Shown: piece after piece, positions 36,948 to 46,700 of the stretch
Position numbering within the stretch: the first letter of the stretch is position 1
How the letters are laid out: each line of letters opens with the position of its first letter
Assembly (NCBI RefSeq): GCF_001866665.1
Contig: NZ_MLYO01000012.1
Span: forward strand, 248,001-312,000
DNA from: Streptomyces monashensis
Lineage (GTDB): Bacteria; Actinomycetota; Actinomycetes; Streptomycetales; Streptomycetaceae
DNA length: 64,000 nt
Direction of reading: 5' to 3'
Translations under genes and position numbers: made by a program
Notes under the pieces: generated by a model
Told to the model about the DNA's origin: nothing
Database searches by the model: none
What the model saw: the letters and a program-made list of their open reading frames with translations, nothing else

Positions 36948-37001
36948 AGCGCGCCGGTGCGGTCGCTGGGGATTCCGGATCGTCCTCCGGTGGGTCCCAG
37001 C

Positions 37002-37043
37002 TCAGCCGACGCGCTTGCCAAGTACGAGAATTCGGGTGCGCAT
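37002..37043 (-). CDS. ilvB leader peptide (MRTRILVLGKRVG)
   Basis: A 13-codon ORF with ATG at 37041-37043, stop at 37002-37004, and GGAGGG before the ATG. Four consecutive codons specify Ile-Leu-Val-Leu (ATT CTC GTA CTT), three of them low-usage in this genome, which makes translation sensitive to charged branched-chain tRNA levels. It is followed by an internal pause-type hairpin region and then the terminator, the classical attenuation layout for ilvBNC in actinomycetes. TTGACA at 37075-37080 could be part of the promoter, although a matching -10 is not obvious. Confidence 0.9.
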   Translation of the reverse strand: MRTRILVLGKRVG

Positions 37044-37210
37044 GGCACTGACCCTCCCTCTGACGCGCACCACGTGTCAAGTGGGTGGGACGGGAGTCTC
37101 AGAATGTGAGCGAAGGGCACTGCCGCCTCCGAAGACAGCGGGAACACCTTCTGTGTACACCCCCGCACCCCACTCCACCATGTGCTTCGCCTACTCGCCC
37201 ACGGCCCGTG

Positions 37211-40200
37211 TCACCTCCGGGGCCCGCCGCTCGGCGCCGGGGCCACGACCGTGCTCAGCCCTTCGGGCCGCAGCGCGTCGGACCGCAGCGTCTCGGACCG
37301 CAGTGCGGCCCCGCTCTCGATGCCGACGCGTCCCTGTGGCTCGCACACGCTGACCGCGAACGCCGGCTCGGCCGGTGCGTGCGGCACCGGGTAGTGGCCG
37401 GATCCGAGCGCCCGGCGCAGCCGGTACTCGTCCACGGGCCCGGCGAACGCCATGCCCTGCCCGTGCGTGCAGCCCATCGCGCGCAGTGCGACGACCTGCT
37501 CCGGCAGGTCCACGCCCTCGGCCACGGACTGGAGCCCGAGATCCCCGGCGATCCGCAGCAGACCGCTGGTGATCTTGTGCAGCCGCGCGGACTCCACGAC
37601 GCCCTCGACCAGGCCGCGGTCGAGCTTCAGGATGTCGACCGGAAGCCTGCGCAGGGCCGTGATCGCCGCGTAGCCGCTGCCGAAGCCGTCCAGCGCGATC
37701 CGCACCCCGAGCCGGCTGAGCGCGGTCAGGCGCCGCTCCAGATCCTCCAGGCAGACCCGCGGATCGGTGTCGGACAGCTCCACGATCAGCGCGCCGGGCG
37801 GCAGCCCGTGCCGGGTGAGCAGCGCCTCCACCGAGCCGAGCGGCATGGAGCGGTCCAGCAGCCGGCGGGCGCTCATCCGGACGGTGACCGGCATGACGAG
37901 CCCGGTCGCGGCCCGCTCGGCGGCCTGCTCGACGGCCTCCTGCACGATCCAGCGGTCCAGCTCGGCGGTCTTGTCACCGTCCTCGGCCACCCGCAGGAAC
38001 TCGGCCGGGGTGAACAGCACCCCCTGGGACGAGCGCCAGCGCGCCTGCGCCGAGACCGCCGTGATCCGGCCGTTCTCCAGGCACACCACCGGCTGGTGCA
38101 GCAGCGCGAACTCGCCGTCGTGCAGTGCGGCGCGCAGCCGGGTGGCCAGCTCCGCCTTGCGTACGACGTCCTGCTGCATCTGCGGCTTGTAGAGCTCGAC
38201 GCGGCCCTTTCCGGCCGCCTTCGCGCGGTACATCGCGAGGTCGGCGTTGCGCAGCAGCTCGCCCGCGCCGAGGCCCGGTTCGGCGAAGGCGACCCCGATG
38301 GACGCGTTGACCCGGACGTCGTTGCCGTCGATGGCGTAGGGCTGGGAGAGGGTCACCCTGAGGCGGTCGGCGAGCTCCAGGATGTTGCGCTCCCGGGCGG
38401 CACGGTCGCGGGTGCCGTCCCCGACGATCAGGGCCGCGAACTCGTCGCCGCCCAGCCGGGAGGCGGTGTCCCCCTGCCGGACCGCGTCCTGGAGTCTGCG
38501 TGCGGCCTGGACGAGCAGTTCGTCCCCGGCCTGGTGCCCGATCGTGTCGTTGACGGCCTTGAAGCCGTCCAGGTCGATGAAGAGCACCGCCGTGTTGCGC
38601 AGCGCCGCGCCCCGGTCGGTGGCCCGGCGGCCGGACAGGGCCTGCTGGACGCGCCGGGTGAACAGCGCGCGGTTGGGCAGGTCGGTCAGCGGGTCGTGCT
38701 CGGCGTTGTGCTGCAACTGTGCCTGGAGGCGGACGCGTTCGGTCACGTCCCGGCTGTTGAAGATCAGCCCGCCGTGGTGCCGGTTGACGGTCGACTCGAC
38801 GTTGAGCCAGCCTCCCCCGCTCTCGGCTTCTCCCCCAGCCTCCGGCCGGGAGGTGCCCCCAGAGCGGGAGGTGCCCCCACCGCCGGAGCGGAAGCGGCAC
38901 TCGATGCGGGTGGTGGGCTCCTCCAGCGGGCTGGCGGCGAGGAAGCGGCGCACCTCGTGCACCACGCAGCCCAGGTCCTCCGGATGGATGAGACCGGCCA
39001 GCTCCGTGCCGACCAGGTCCTCGGCGGGCCGGCCGTAGACCCCGGCGGCGGCCGGGGAGACGTACCGCAGGACGCCGTTGGGCGCGGCGATCATGATGAC
39101 GTCGCTGGAGCCCTGGACCAGGGAGCGGAAGTGGTTCTCCTTCTGCGCCAGTTCCTGGGTGAGGGTGATGTTGTCCAGCAGCATGATGCCCTGCCGGATC
39201 ACGAGCGCGAGCACGACCATGCCCGCCGTGATCAGCACGACGTGGTCGGGCCGACGGCCGTTGAGGACGTTGTACAGGATGCCCAGGGTGCACACGGCGG
39301 CGGCGAGGTACGGGGTGAGCGCGGCGAGCGAACCGGTCAGCGGACGGCCGGCCGGATACCGGCTGTGGTCGCTGCCCGGCGCGGGCACGGGCACGTGCGG
39401 ATGGCCCGGGCCGCGCTGTCCGGGCACGTGCTCGTGGATCACGCGCGTGTGCCCGTCCGGCCGGTGCGTCTCCTGCGCGCACCGGTGCCGGGCGGCCCAG
39501 GGGGCGTAGGCGAGCAGCAGCGAACCGGCGAACCAGCCGGCGTCCAGCAGCTGGCCGGAGCGGTAGCTGCTGTGCAGCAGCGGGGAGGTGAACAGCGCGT
39601 CGCACATCACGGTCAGCGCGAGCGCGCCGATCGCGGTGTTCACCGCCGTGCGGTTGCCCGGGGAGCGGCGGAAGTGCAGCGCGAGCACCATGCTGACCAG
39701 CGCGATGTCGAGCAGCGGGTACGCCAGCGACAGCGCGGTGTGGGGCACGCTCGGTCCGTCGAAGCGGGCCGCCTGGGCGAGTGCGAGGCTCCACGACAGG
39801 GTCAGCAGCGAGCCGCCGATCAGCCAGGCGTCCAGCCCGAGGCAGATCCAGCCGGCCTTGCTCACCGGACGCTTGGCCAGCACCAGCAGGCCGACGATGG
39901 CGGGCGGCGCGAAGCACAGGAAGAACAGGTCCGCGTAGCTGGGCGTGGGCACGGGCCGGCCGAGGACGACCTCGTACCACCCCCAGACCGCGTTGCCCAG
40001 GGACGCCATCATCGACGACAGGGCGAACAGCAGCCAGGCCGATCGGAAGCGGACGCGCGGGCTGCGGGAGTACAGGAAGCAGGAGACGGCGGCGACTCCG
40101 GCCGCCGCGCTGAGCCCGAAGTCGCCCATGATCAACGCCACTTCGTGCGTGCCCCAGTCGAACGCGGCCCCGACGGCGTAGACCGCGCAGACCAGGGCGA

Positions 40201-40561
40201 GAACGAGTTGCTCCGTCACGCGCGAGCCCTCGCCTGCGGCCGGCCGGAGCGGCGGCGGCGCCTCCTGCGGGTGCGGTGCGCGCACCGCGTCCTCGAACGT
40301 GGTCGTCACTGTGAGCGGCGCAGTCACCGGGGCCTCCCGGTCTGCGCCGCTCCCCGGTCGCGCCGGTCCCGCTGCGCTGGGTGCGCGTGCCGCCTGCGGG
40401 CGCTCTGCCTGCGCTGCTGGTTGCTGTGGTGGCCGGTGTGGTGACCGCGCCTGCGCGCGGTCGTGCGCCAGGGTCGCCGTCGGCGGCTCCGCCGCGTCGG
40501 ATCGTTCGTCCATAGGCCGTGCATCGCCCGTCGCCCCCCTCACAAAATCTGAAATATCCAT
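37211..40561 (-). CDS. Membrane PAS-GGDEF-EAL protein with degenerate EAL domain
   Basis: About 1116 residues. After a Pro/Ala-rich N terminus come roughly ten TM helices (residues about 110-460), a PAS domain (FRSLVQGSSDVIMIAAPNG, from about 477), an intact GGDEF domain (SRLGGDEFAALI, about 704; diguanylate cyclase signature) and an EAL-like domain. In the EAL domain the signature reads SAQARW instead of EALxRW (about 839), DDFGTGYSS reads DGFGSGYAA, and AEGVE reads AEGVD, so phosphodiesterase activity is unlikely. The GGDEF site suggests it makes c-di-GMP. A repeat-encoded Gly/Ser-rich insert splits the PAS region. GTG at 40576 is an alternative start; neither start has a good ribosome site. 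Confidence 0.9.
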   Translation of the reverse strand: MDISDFVRGATGDARPMDERSDAAEPPTATLAHDRAQARSPHRPPQQPAAQAERPQAARAPSAAGPARPGSGADREAPVTAPLTVTTTFEDAVRAPHPQEAPPPLRPAAGEGSRVTEQLVLALVCAVYAVGAAFDWGTHEVALIMGDFGLSAAAGVAAVSCFLYSRSPRVRFRSAWLLFALSSMMASLGNAVWGWYEVVLGRPVPTPSYADLFFLCFAPPAIVGLLVLAKRPVSKAGWICLGLDAWLIGGSLLTLSWSLALAQAARFDGPSVPHTALSLAYPLLDIALVSMVLALHFRRSPGNRTAVNTAIGALALTVMCDALFTSPLLHSSYRSGQLLDAGWFAGSLLLAYAPWAARHRCAQETHRPDGHTRVIHEHVPGQRGPGHPHVPVPAPGSDHSRYPAGRPLTGSLAALTPYLAAAVCTLGILYNVLNGRRPDHVVLITAGMVVLALVIRQGIMLLDNITLTQELAQKENHFRSLVQGSSDVIMIAAPNGVLRYVSPAAAGVYGRPAEDLVGTELAGLIHPEDLGCVVHEVRRFLAASPLEEPTTRIECRFRSGGGGTSRSGGTSRPEAGGEAESGGGWLNVESTVNRHHGGLIFNSRDVTERVRLQAQLQHNAEHDPLTDLPNRALFTRRVQQALSGRRATDRGAALRNTAVLFIDLDGFKAVNDTIGHQAGDELLVQAARRLQDAVRQGDTASRLGGDEFAALIVGDGTRDRAARERNILELADRLRVTLSQPYAIDGNDVRVNASIGVAFAEPGLGAGELLRNADLAMYRAKAAGKGRVELYKPQMQQDVVRKAELATRLRAALHDGEFALLHQPVVCLENGRITAVSAQARWRSSQGVLFTPAEFLRVAEDGDKTAELDRWIVQEAVEQAAERAATGLVMPVTVRMSARRLLDRSMPLGSVEALLTRHGLPPGALIVELSDTDPRVCLEDLERRLTALSRLGVRIALDGFGSGYAAITALRRLPVDILKLDRGLVEGVVESARLHKITSGLLRIAGDLGLQSVAEGVDLPEQVVALRAMGCTHGQGMAFAGPVDEYRLRRALGSGHYPVPHAPAEPAFAVSVCEPQGRVGIESGAALRSETLRSDALRPEGLSTVVAPAPSGGPRR
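38811..38882. repeat. GC-rich Streptomyces-type palindromic repeat inside the PAS-coding region
   Basis: The element holds GGGAGGTGCCCCCA twice (38848-38861 and 38866-38879, period 18) and an inverted CCTCCCCCGCTCT/AGAGCGGGAGG. It encodes about 24 Gly/Ser/Arg/Glu residues in frame and resembles the short GGGGGAG repeat near 41811-41864. Confidence 0.7.
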
Positions 40562-40749
40562 CCCCGGCGCCGACACGTCAGCGGCGCTGCCCCTCGTCGG
40601 GACGATACACCAGGATCGTCACTCAGGGACATAGCCTCTCTACGCTCCGTGACGACCAGCGAAGATGCGGCAACGGCCCGCGTCCGAGGGGTTGCGGAGG
40701 GTGCCGGACGGGGGGTACCGCGCTCGCGCGAAACCGGGAACGGGACGGT

Positions 40750-41727
40750 TCAGCGCCCGCCGTCGTCCGCCGTTTCGGCGTCCGTCGTCAGGATCACGTT
40801 GCGCAGCGGCCGCTGGTTCACGAAGCGCGTCAGCTGGTCGACGAGCAGCCGCTCGGCGCGGGGCAGGAAGGCCGAGGAGGGGCCGCCGACATGGGGGCTG
40901 ATCAGCACTCCGGGCGCCTGCCAGAGGGGGTGGCCGGGCGGCAGCGGCTCGGGGTCGGTGACGTCCAGGGCGGCGGTGATCCGGCCGCTCTTCAGCTCGG
41001 CGAGCAGCGCCTCGGTGTCCACGACCGATCCGCGGGCGACGTTGACGAGCAGCGCGCCGTCCTTCATCCGCGCGAGGAACTCGGCGTCGACGAGCCCGTG
41101 TGTGGCCGAAGTGAGAGGAGTGGACACGATGACGACGTCCGCGTCCGGAAGCAGTGAGAGCACATCGGCGATCGGGTGCACAAGACCGCGCGCTGTGGTG
41201 CGCCCCGAGCGCGCGATGCGCGCCACCCGCGCAACCTCGAAGGGTGTGAGCCGGTCCTCGATGGCCTCGCCGATGGCTCCGTACCCGACGATGAGCACGC
41301 TCTTGTCGGCCAGCGCGGGCCGGAACCCGCCCTCCCAGCGCCCCTGTTGCTGGGCGCGCACGAAGCCGGGGATGCCGCGCAGGGAGGCGAGGGTGAGGGT
41401 GAGGGCGAGTTCGGCGGTGCTCGTCTCGTGCACACCGCGCGCGTTGCACAGCGTGACGCCCGGCGCGAGGGAGTCGAGCCGCCCGAGGATGTCGTCCACG
41501 CCGGCCGTGAGCGTCTGGATGAGCCGCACCCGGGTCAGCCGCTCCAGCGGCCGCACCCGCACCGGCAGCGGCTTCATGTACGGCACCACGTACACCGCGC
41601 AGTCCGCGGGATCCCCGGGAAACTCCTGCTCACCGTCCGCACCACCGTCCCAGAACAGGTACCGGGGCCCGACGGGCAGCCCCTCGATCTGCTCGGGCGG
41701 GATGGGCAGCCACACGTCCGTAGTCAT
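40750..41727 (-). CDS. D-isomer-specific 2-hydroxyacid dehydrogenase
   Basis: The 325-residue enzyme belongs to the NAD-dependent 2-hydroxyacid dehydrogenases: KSVLIVGYGAIGEAIEDRL (Rossmann, about residue 150), the catalytic Arg in LVNVARGSVVDTEALL, Glu in LDVTDPEPLPPGHPLW and His in LISPHVGGPSSAF. The family covers phosphoglycerate, lactate, glyoxylate and hydroxypyruvate reductases; the substrate is not determined by these motifs. The start at 41727 is followed by a normal N terminus (TTDVWLPIP) but has no evident ribosome site, so translation start is less certain. It is divergent from the aldo/keto reductase across a repeat-containing region. Confidence 0.88.
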   Translation of the reverse strand: MTTDVWLPIPPEQIEGLPVGPRYLFWDGGADGEQEFPGDPADCAVYVVPYMKPLPVRVRPLERLTRVRLIQTLTAGVDDILGRLDSLAPGVTLCNARGVHETSTAELALTLTLASLRGIPGFVRAQQQGRWEGGFRPALADKSVLIVGYGAIGEAIEDRLTPFEVARVARIARSGRTTARGLVHPIADVLSLLPDADVVIVSTPLTSATHGLVDAEFLARMKDGALLVNVARGSVVDTEALLAELKSGRITAALDVTDPEPLPPGHPLWQAPGVLISPHVGGPSSAFLPRAERLLVDQLTRFVNQRPLRNVILTTDAETADDGGR

Positions 41728-41810
41728 GGAACGGAGGCTAGGGCCTGCCCGGCGGGTCAGGCCAAAGGAGGCCGGCGGTAACTCATGAGCGCAGGTGAGC
41801 GGGGTCATGG

Positions 41811-41864
41811 GGTCCCCCCGCTCGAGCGAAGCCGAGCGTGGGGGAGAAGCCGAGCGTGGGGGAG
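41811..41864. repeat. Short GC-rich inverted and tandem repeat
   Basis: CCCCCGCTCG pairs with CGAGCGTGGGGG, and GAAGCCGAGCGTGGGGGAG occurs twice with an 18-bp period (41828 and 41846). This is a typical Streptomyces intergenic repeat. The rest of 41728-42001 contains promoter sequence only. Confidence 0.75.
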
Positions 41865-42001
41865 TCGGCGATCGACGACGCCGCCGCAGATGCGCGTGCC
41901 GGACCCACGTCCTTGGCAGGATCCGCCGGGCAGGCCCTAGGTCAGGGCCTCGGGAGCGCAGAGGTTAGGTTGGAGGTGAGAAGAGGGAGGGTCGCGAGCA
42001 G

Positions 42002-43000
42002 GTGGAGCGCAGGACGATCGGCGCGGGGGCACTCGCGGTGGGGGCCGTCGGACTCGGGTGCATGCCGATGAGCTGGGCGTACAGCGCCTCACGGCGGCGC
42101 GGCGAGGAGTCGCTGAGAGCGGTGCACCGGGCGCTGGACCTGGGGACGACCCTCCTCGACACGGCGGACATGTACGGCCCGTTCACCAACGAGCTGCTGC
42201 TGGGCCGGGTGCTGAAGGAGCGCCGCGGCGACGCCTTCGTGTCGACGAAGGTGGGGCTGCTGGTGGGCGAGCAGCACATCGTGGCCAACGGCCGCCCCGG
42301 CTACGTCAAACGGGCCTGCGACGCCTCCCTGCGCCGCCTGCAGACCGACGTCATCGACCTCTACCAGCTACACCGCGCCGACCCCGAGGTCCCGGTCGAG
42401 GAGACATGGGGCGCGATGGCGGAGCTGGTGCGGGCCGGCAAGGTGCGGGCGCTCGGCCTGTGCGCGGTGGGAGCGCGCGGCGGCCGCCGCTCGGACGCCG
42501 GGCTGCACGACGGCACCCTGCGTCAACTGCGGCGGGTGCAGCAGGTGTTCCCGGTGGCCGCGGTGCAGGCGGAGCTGTCGGTGTGGTCGCCGGAGGCGCT
42601 GGACGGGCTGCTGCCGTGGTGCGAGGCGCGGGGCGTGGGCTTCCTCGCGGCGATGCCGCTGGGCAACGGCTTCCTGACCGGCACGCTGACCCCGGGCGAG
42701 GGTTTCGAACCGGACGACCTGCGCGCCCGCCACCCCCGCTTCACGGCCGAGATGATGGCGGCCAACCAGCCGATCGTCGCGGGCCTGCGCCACATCGCGC
42801 GCCGCCACGGCGAGGACGTCACCCCGGCCCAGGTGGCCCTCGCGTGGGTCCTCGCCCAGGGCCGCCACGTCATCGCCGTACCGGGCACGAAGCGGGACCG
42901 CTGGGCCGCACAGAACGCCTCGGCGTCCGGGCTGAGCCTGACCCCACAGGACCTGACCGAGATCTCCCACCTGCCGGCGGCCCAGGGCTCATGGGACTGA
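42002..43000 (+). CDS. Aldo/keto reductase
   Basis: The 332-residue protein has the (beta/alpha)8 AKR tetrad: Asp and Tyr in LLDTADMYGPFTNELLLG, Lys in FVSTKVGLL and His in LYQLHRADP, plus the NADPH-binding C-terminal VIAVPGTKRDRWAAQNASA. The N terminus VGAVGLGCMPMSWAYS is usual for the AKR13/YakC-like group, which reduces aldehydes and ketones. The GTG start at 42002 follows GGGAGG with about 11 bases spacing. A run of degenerate tandem repeats begins exactly at its stop codon. No linked metabolic genes suggest a substrate. Confidence 0.9.
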   Translation: MERRTIGAGALAVGAVGLGCMPMSWAYSASRRRGEESLRAVHRALDLGTTLLDTADMYGPFTNELLLGRVLKERRGDAFVSTKVGLLVGEQHIVANGRPGYVKRACDASLRRLQTDVIDLYQLHRADPEVPVEETWGAMAELVRAGKVRALGLCAVGARGGRRSDAGLHDGTLRQLRRVQQVFPVAAVQAELSVWSPEALDGLLPWCEARGVGFLAAMPLGNGFLTGTLTPGEGFEPDDLRARHPRFTAEMMAANQPIVAGLRHIARRHGEDVTPAQVALAWVLAQGRHVIAVPGTKRDRWAAQNASASGLSLTPQDLTEISHLPAAQGSWD

Positions 43001-43127
43001 GGACCAGCGCGGCGGACGGGGACCGCGGACCTGAGGACCGCGCGACGGGCGGGGACCGGGATCCGAGGATCCGCACCTCCAAGGGCGACCGCGCACCTGA
43101 GGATCCGCGCTTCCGACCGGCAGCGCG
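42995..43127 (+). repeat. Four degenerate 33-bp tandem repeats
   Basis: Units start at 42995, 43028, 43060 and 43094, each opening with a CTGAGGA/CCGAGGA motif and ending in GACCGCG-like sequence. They begin on the aldo/keto reductase stop codon and lead toward the truncated dehydrogenase. Confidence 0.6.
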
Positions 43128-43240
43128 GGCCTGGGCAGTGCGCATCCAACGGACGTCGGGGGCTTGCGAACCCGCGCGGCCGGGGAGCCGCGAACTCCGC
43201 GGGGCCTGAGGGCCGGTGGCCTCGCGAGCGGCCCGGGGGC

Positions 43241-43438
43241 GGGCAGGAGTCGCGGATCCCGCTGAAGGGCACGGCGGTGGCCGCCGCCCCGCAGGCCTTC
43301 CTCACCGGCGCGTACGGCCGCCTGCGCACGGTCGTCGCGGCGGGCGGCCGCAAGATCTGGCTGGTGACGAGCAACACGGACGGCCGGGGCACGCCGAACA
43401 AGGGCGACGACCGGGTGCTGGAGGCACAGGTGCGGTGA
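43241..43438 (+). pseudogene. C-terminal remnant of a PQQ-type sugar dehydrogenase
   Basis: An open frame ending at 43436-43438 encodes about 65 residues: IPLKGTAVAAAPQAFLTGAYGRLRTVV and IWLVTSNTDGRGTPNKGDDRVL. The SNTDGRGTP...GDDRIL block is the last blade of soluble PQQ-dependent glucose/sorbosone dehydrogenases, normally near residue 330-400 of a secreted protein. Nothing of the N-terminal 80 percent is present; the sequence upstream is repeats and low-complexity DNA. I read it as a deletion remnant, with the repeats as a likely breakpoint. Confidence 0.75.
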
Positions 43439-43481
43439 GCCGGCACCCGGGTACCGATGACCGGCTGCCGGCTGCCAGTCG

Positions 43482-43694
43482 TCAGTCATCATCCCCGGAC
43501 TCCGCCTCGGCGGCCGGTTCCTCTGCGGGCGATGGCTCCGGCAGGCGTACGACCACCTTGCCCGATGCCAGGTCTATCGGCCCCCGCCCCGGATCGCCGT
43601 CGCCGACGTCCTCGCGGGTCAGCTCCAGGCGGTTCTGCTCGTCCCGGGTGTGCTTGCGGCTGGGCGCGAACAGTTCCTCGAAGGCGTTGAACAC
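43482..43694 (-). CDS. DUF6191-like small acidic protein
   Basis: The 70-residue protein starts MFNAFEELFAPSRKHTRDEQNRLELTREDVGDGDPGRGPIDLASGKVVVRLP, a pattern shared by a short conserved Streptomyces family (DUF6191). The N-terminal F-x-x-LF-P-x-R-K-H-T and the central GPIDL..G.V motif are distinctive; the C terminus is Glu/Asp-rich. There is no TM segment or signal peptide. Function is unknown. It is 65 bp downstream of the LuxR-type regulator gene on the same strand and may share its transcript. Confidence 0.75.
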   Translation of the reverse strand: MFNAFEELFAPSRKHTRDEQNRLELTREDVGDGDPGRGPIDLASGKVVVRLPEPSPAEEPAAEAESGDDD

Positions 43695-43759
43695 GGCGTC
43701 TCCCCCGCTCTCTCCTCGTAGTGCTCTCTCCCGCCGACCGGCCCTCTACAGCGTACGAG

Positions 43760-46700
43760 TCAGCCCGCCGACGGCGCAGGGGCGGTCTCGGCCGGGAACA
43801 GCTCCAGCCGGTGGGCCAGCGCAGCCGCCTCTCCCCGGCCCGAGACGCCGAGTTTGCTCAGGATGTTGGAGACGTGGACGCTCGCCGTCTTCGGGGAGAT
43901 GAACAGCTCCTCGGCTATCTGACGGTTGGTGCGGCCGGCCGACACCAGACGCAGGACGTCCCGCTCGCGCATGGTGAGGCCGAGGGCCGCGGCCGGGTCG
44001 GCGGGGGCCAGGGCCTGGCGTGCGGCGCGGGTCAGGGTGAGACGGGCGCGCTGGGCGAGGCGGGCGACCGCGTCGGCCAGGGGGCGGGCGCCCAGGTGGT
44101 CGGCGACCGCGCCGGACAGCCGGAGCAGTTCCACCGCGCGGTCGCGTTCGTCGTCCCCGGCGCCGGCTTCGGCGAGGAGGGCTCCGGCGAGCCGGTGGCG
44201 GACCCGGGCGAGGTCGTAGGGGCGGTCCAGGCTCTCGAAGGCGGTGACGACCGGCGACCAGGTGTCGGCGGAGTCCGTGCTCTGCGCGCGCAGCAGTTCG
44301 GCACGGGTCCACTGCTCGTAGGCCTGCCAGAGCGGGGCGCCCGTGGTGAGTCCGCGGACGGTCTCACGGAGGCGGTCGAGGGTCTCCTCGCGGCCGGGCC
44401 CGGCGGCGGGCACGGTGCGGGTGTCGGCCTCGGCGGTGGCGGCGGCCAGCAGCAGGGGCCAGCCGTAGCGCTGGGTGCCGGGCGGGAATCCGGCGTCCAG
44501 GGCCCGGAGCAGCTCGGTGCGGGCGTCGGCCACCCGGCCCTGCGCGGCGGCGAGGCCGAGGGTGACGCGGGCCAGCGGCAGGGAGTGCTGGGGCATGGGG
44601 TCGTGGGTGCCGTAGTGGGCGCGGGCGGCGGCAAGGTGCCGGCCGGCCTCGGCGAGGTCGCCGCGGGCCAGCGCGATATAGGCCAGGCGCAGGGCGCCCG
44701 AGCCGCGTGGCTGGGCGCCGTGGCCGCCCCGGGCCGCGTGCGCGGCGGCCTCGGCCGCCTGCGGCCACTGGCCGAGCGCGTAGAGCGACTCGGACAGGTT
44801 GCACCACATCCAGGGCTCGGAGTCCAGCAGTCCGTGGGCGCGGGCGTAGGCGAGGCCTTCGCGCAGCAATTCGGCGGACTCGCGGTCACGGCCGACGGAC
44901 TGGAGCTCGGACGGCAGGTTCACATAGGCGCGGCCCGCGACCTGGTCCACGCCCTCGGCGACGGTGTCCGCCAGCACCTGCCGCATCTGCGCGAGGCCGG
45001 TCTCGAAGTCGCCGGCGTCCACCTGGAGGCCCGCCAGGGTGAGGCGGGCGTGCAGTTCGGTGTCGCGGGCGCCCACCATGCGCGCGTACTCCACGGCCCG
45101 CTCGGCGGCGGCGAAGGCCTCCGCTCCGGGCCGGTGCAGCATGGACCAGTTGGCGGCGAGCGCCAGCACCTCGGCGTGCACCTCCGAGGGCGGCAGACCG
45201 CGGACCAGGTCCTGGGCGGTGGCCAGTTCCGGCCAGCCGTCGCCGCGGGCCAGGGACTGGACCAGACGGGAGCGCTGGATCCAGAACCAGGCGGCGCGCA
45301 GGGGGTCCGGCTCCTCGTCCAGGAGGCGCAGCGCCCGCTTGGTGATCTTCAGGGCACGTTCGCGCTCGCCGCCGAAGCGGCCCGCGACGGCGGCCTCGGC
45401 CAGCAGGTCGAGGTAGCGCAGCGGGGTGGTGGCCGGGTCGCAGCCGCAGGGAGGGTAGACCTCGGCGCAGTCGATCGGGCGCAGGACGCGGCGCACGTCC
45501 TCGGGGGCGCTGTCCCACAGTTCCATCGCCCGCTCCAGCAGCCCCAGTTGCTCGGTGTAGGCGTGCCGGCGGCGGGCCACGACGGAGGCGGCCAGGACGG
45601 CGGGCAGGGCCTTGGCGGCGTCGTGCGCGTGGTACCAGTAGCTGGCCAGGCGCATCACGCGCGCGTCGGCCGGGACGAGCGTGGGGTCGGCCTCGACGGC
45701 TTCGGCGTAGCGTCGGTTGAGCCGGGAGCGCTCGCCGGGCAGCAGGTCGTCGGCGACGGCCTCACGGACCAGGGAGTGCCGGAAGCGGTAGCCGTCACCG
45801 GCCGCGGTGACCGTGAGGATGTTGATGCCGACGGCGGCCCGCAGCGCCTCGATGAGATCGTCCTCGGTGAGCCCGGCGACGGCGGCGATCAGCCGGTACT
45901 CCACGGTGGAGCCGCCCTCGGCGACGATCCGGGCGACCCGCTGGGCGCGCTCGGGCAGCGCCTCGACCCGGACGAGGAGCAGATCGCGCAGGGAGTCGGT
46001 GAGGCCGGTGCAGCAGCCCTCCCAGGCGGCGACGGCGAGTTCCTCGACGAAGAAGGCGTTGCCGTCGGAGCGTTCGAAGATGTCGTCGACCTGGTCGGGG
46101 TCGGGTTCGGCGGCGATGATGCCGGCGATCTGGCGGCCGACCTCCTCGCGCGTGAAGCGGGCGAGCTCGACCCGGCGGACGGTGCGCAGCCGGTCCAGCT
46201 CGGCGAGCAGGGGGCGCAGCGGGTGGCGGCGGTGGATGTCGTCGGAGCGGTAGCTGGCGAGGACGAGGAGCCGGCCGGCGCGCAGGGTGCGCAGGAGGTA
46301 GGCGAGCAGATGGCGGGTGGAGGCATCGGCCCAGTGCAGGTCCTCCAGGACGAACACGACGGGCCGGTCGGCGGCGACCCGCTCCAGCAGGCGGGCGGTC
46401 AGCTCGAACAGGCGGGCCATGCCCTGCTCGTCGTGCCGGCCGGCGCCGGCCTCGCCCAGGTCGGGCAGGAGCCGGGCCAGCTCCTCCTCCTGCCCGCACG
46501 CGGCGGCGGCGAACTGCTCGGGCAGTGCGTCGCGCAGGGCGCGCAGCGCGGCGGAGAACGGGGCGAACGGCAGCCCGTCCGCGCCGATCTCGACGCAGCC
46601 GCCGACGGCGACGACCGCGTGCCGCCCGGCGGCCGCGGCGAACTCCTCGACGAGGCGGGTCTTGCCGACCCCCGCCTCGCCGCCGAGCAGCAGTGCCTGC

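Noticed and set aside
37085..40444. 1119-residue plus-strand ORF over the PAS-GGDEF-EAL gene
   Set aside because: Shadow frame with low-complexity Arg/Gly/Val composition and no domain.
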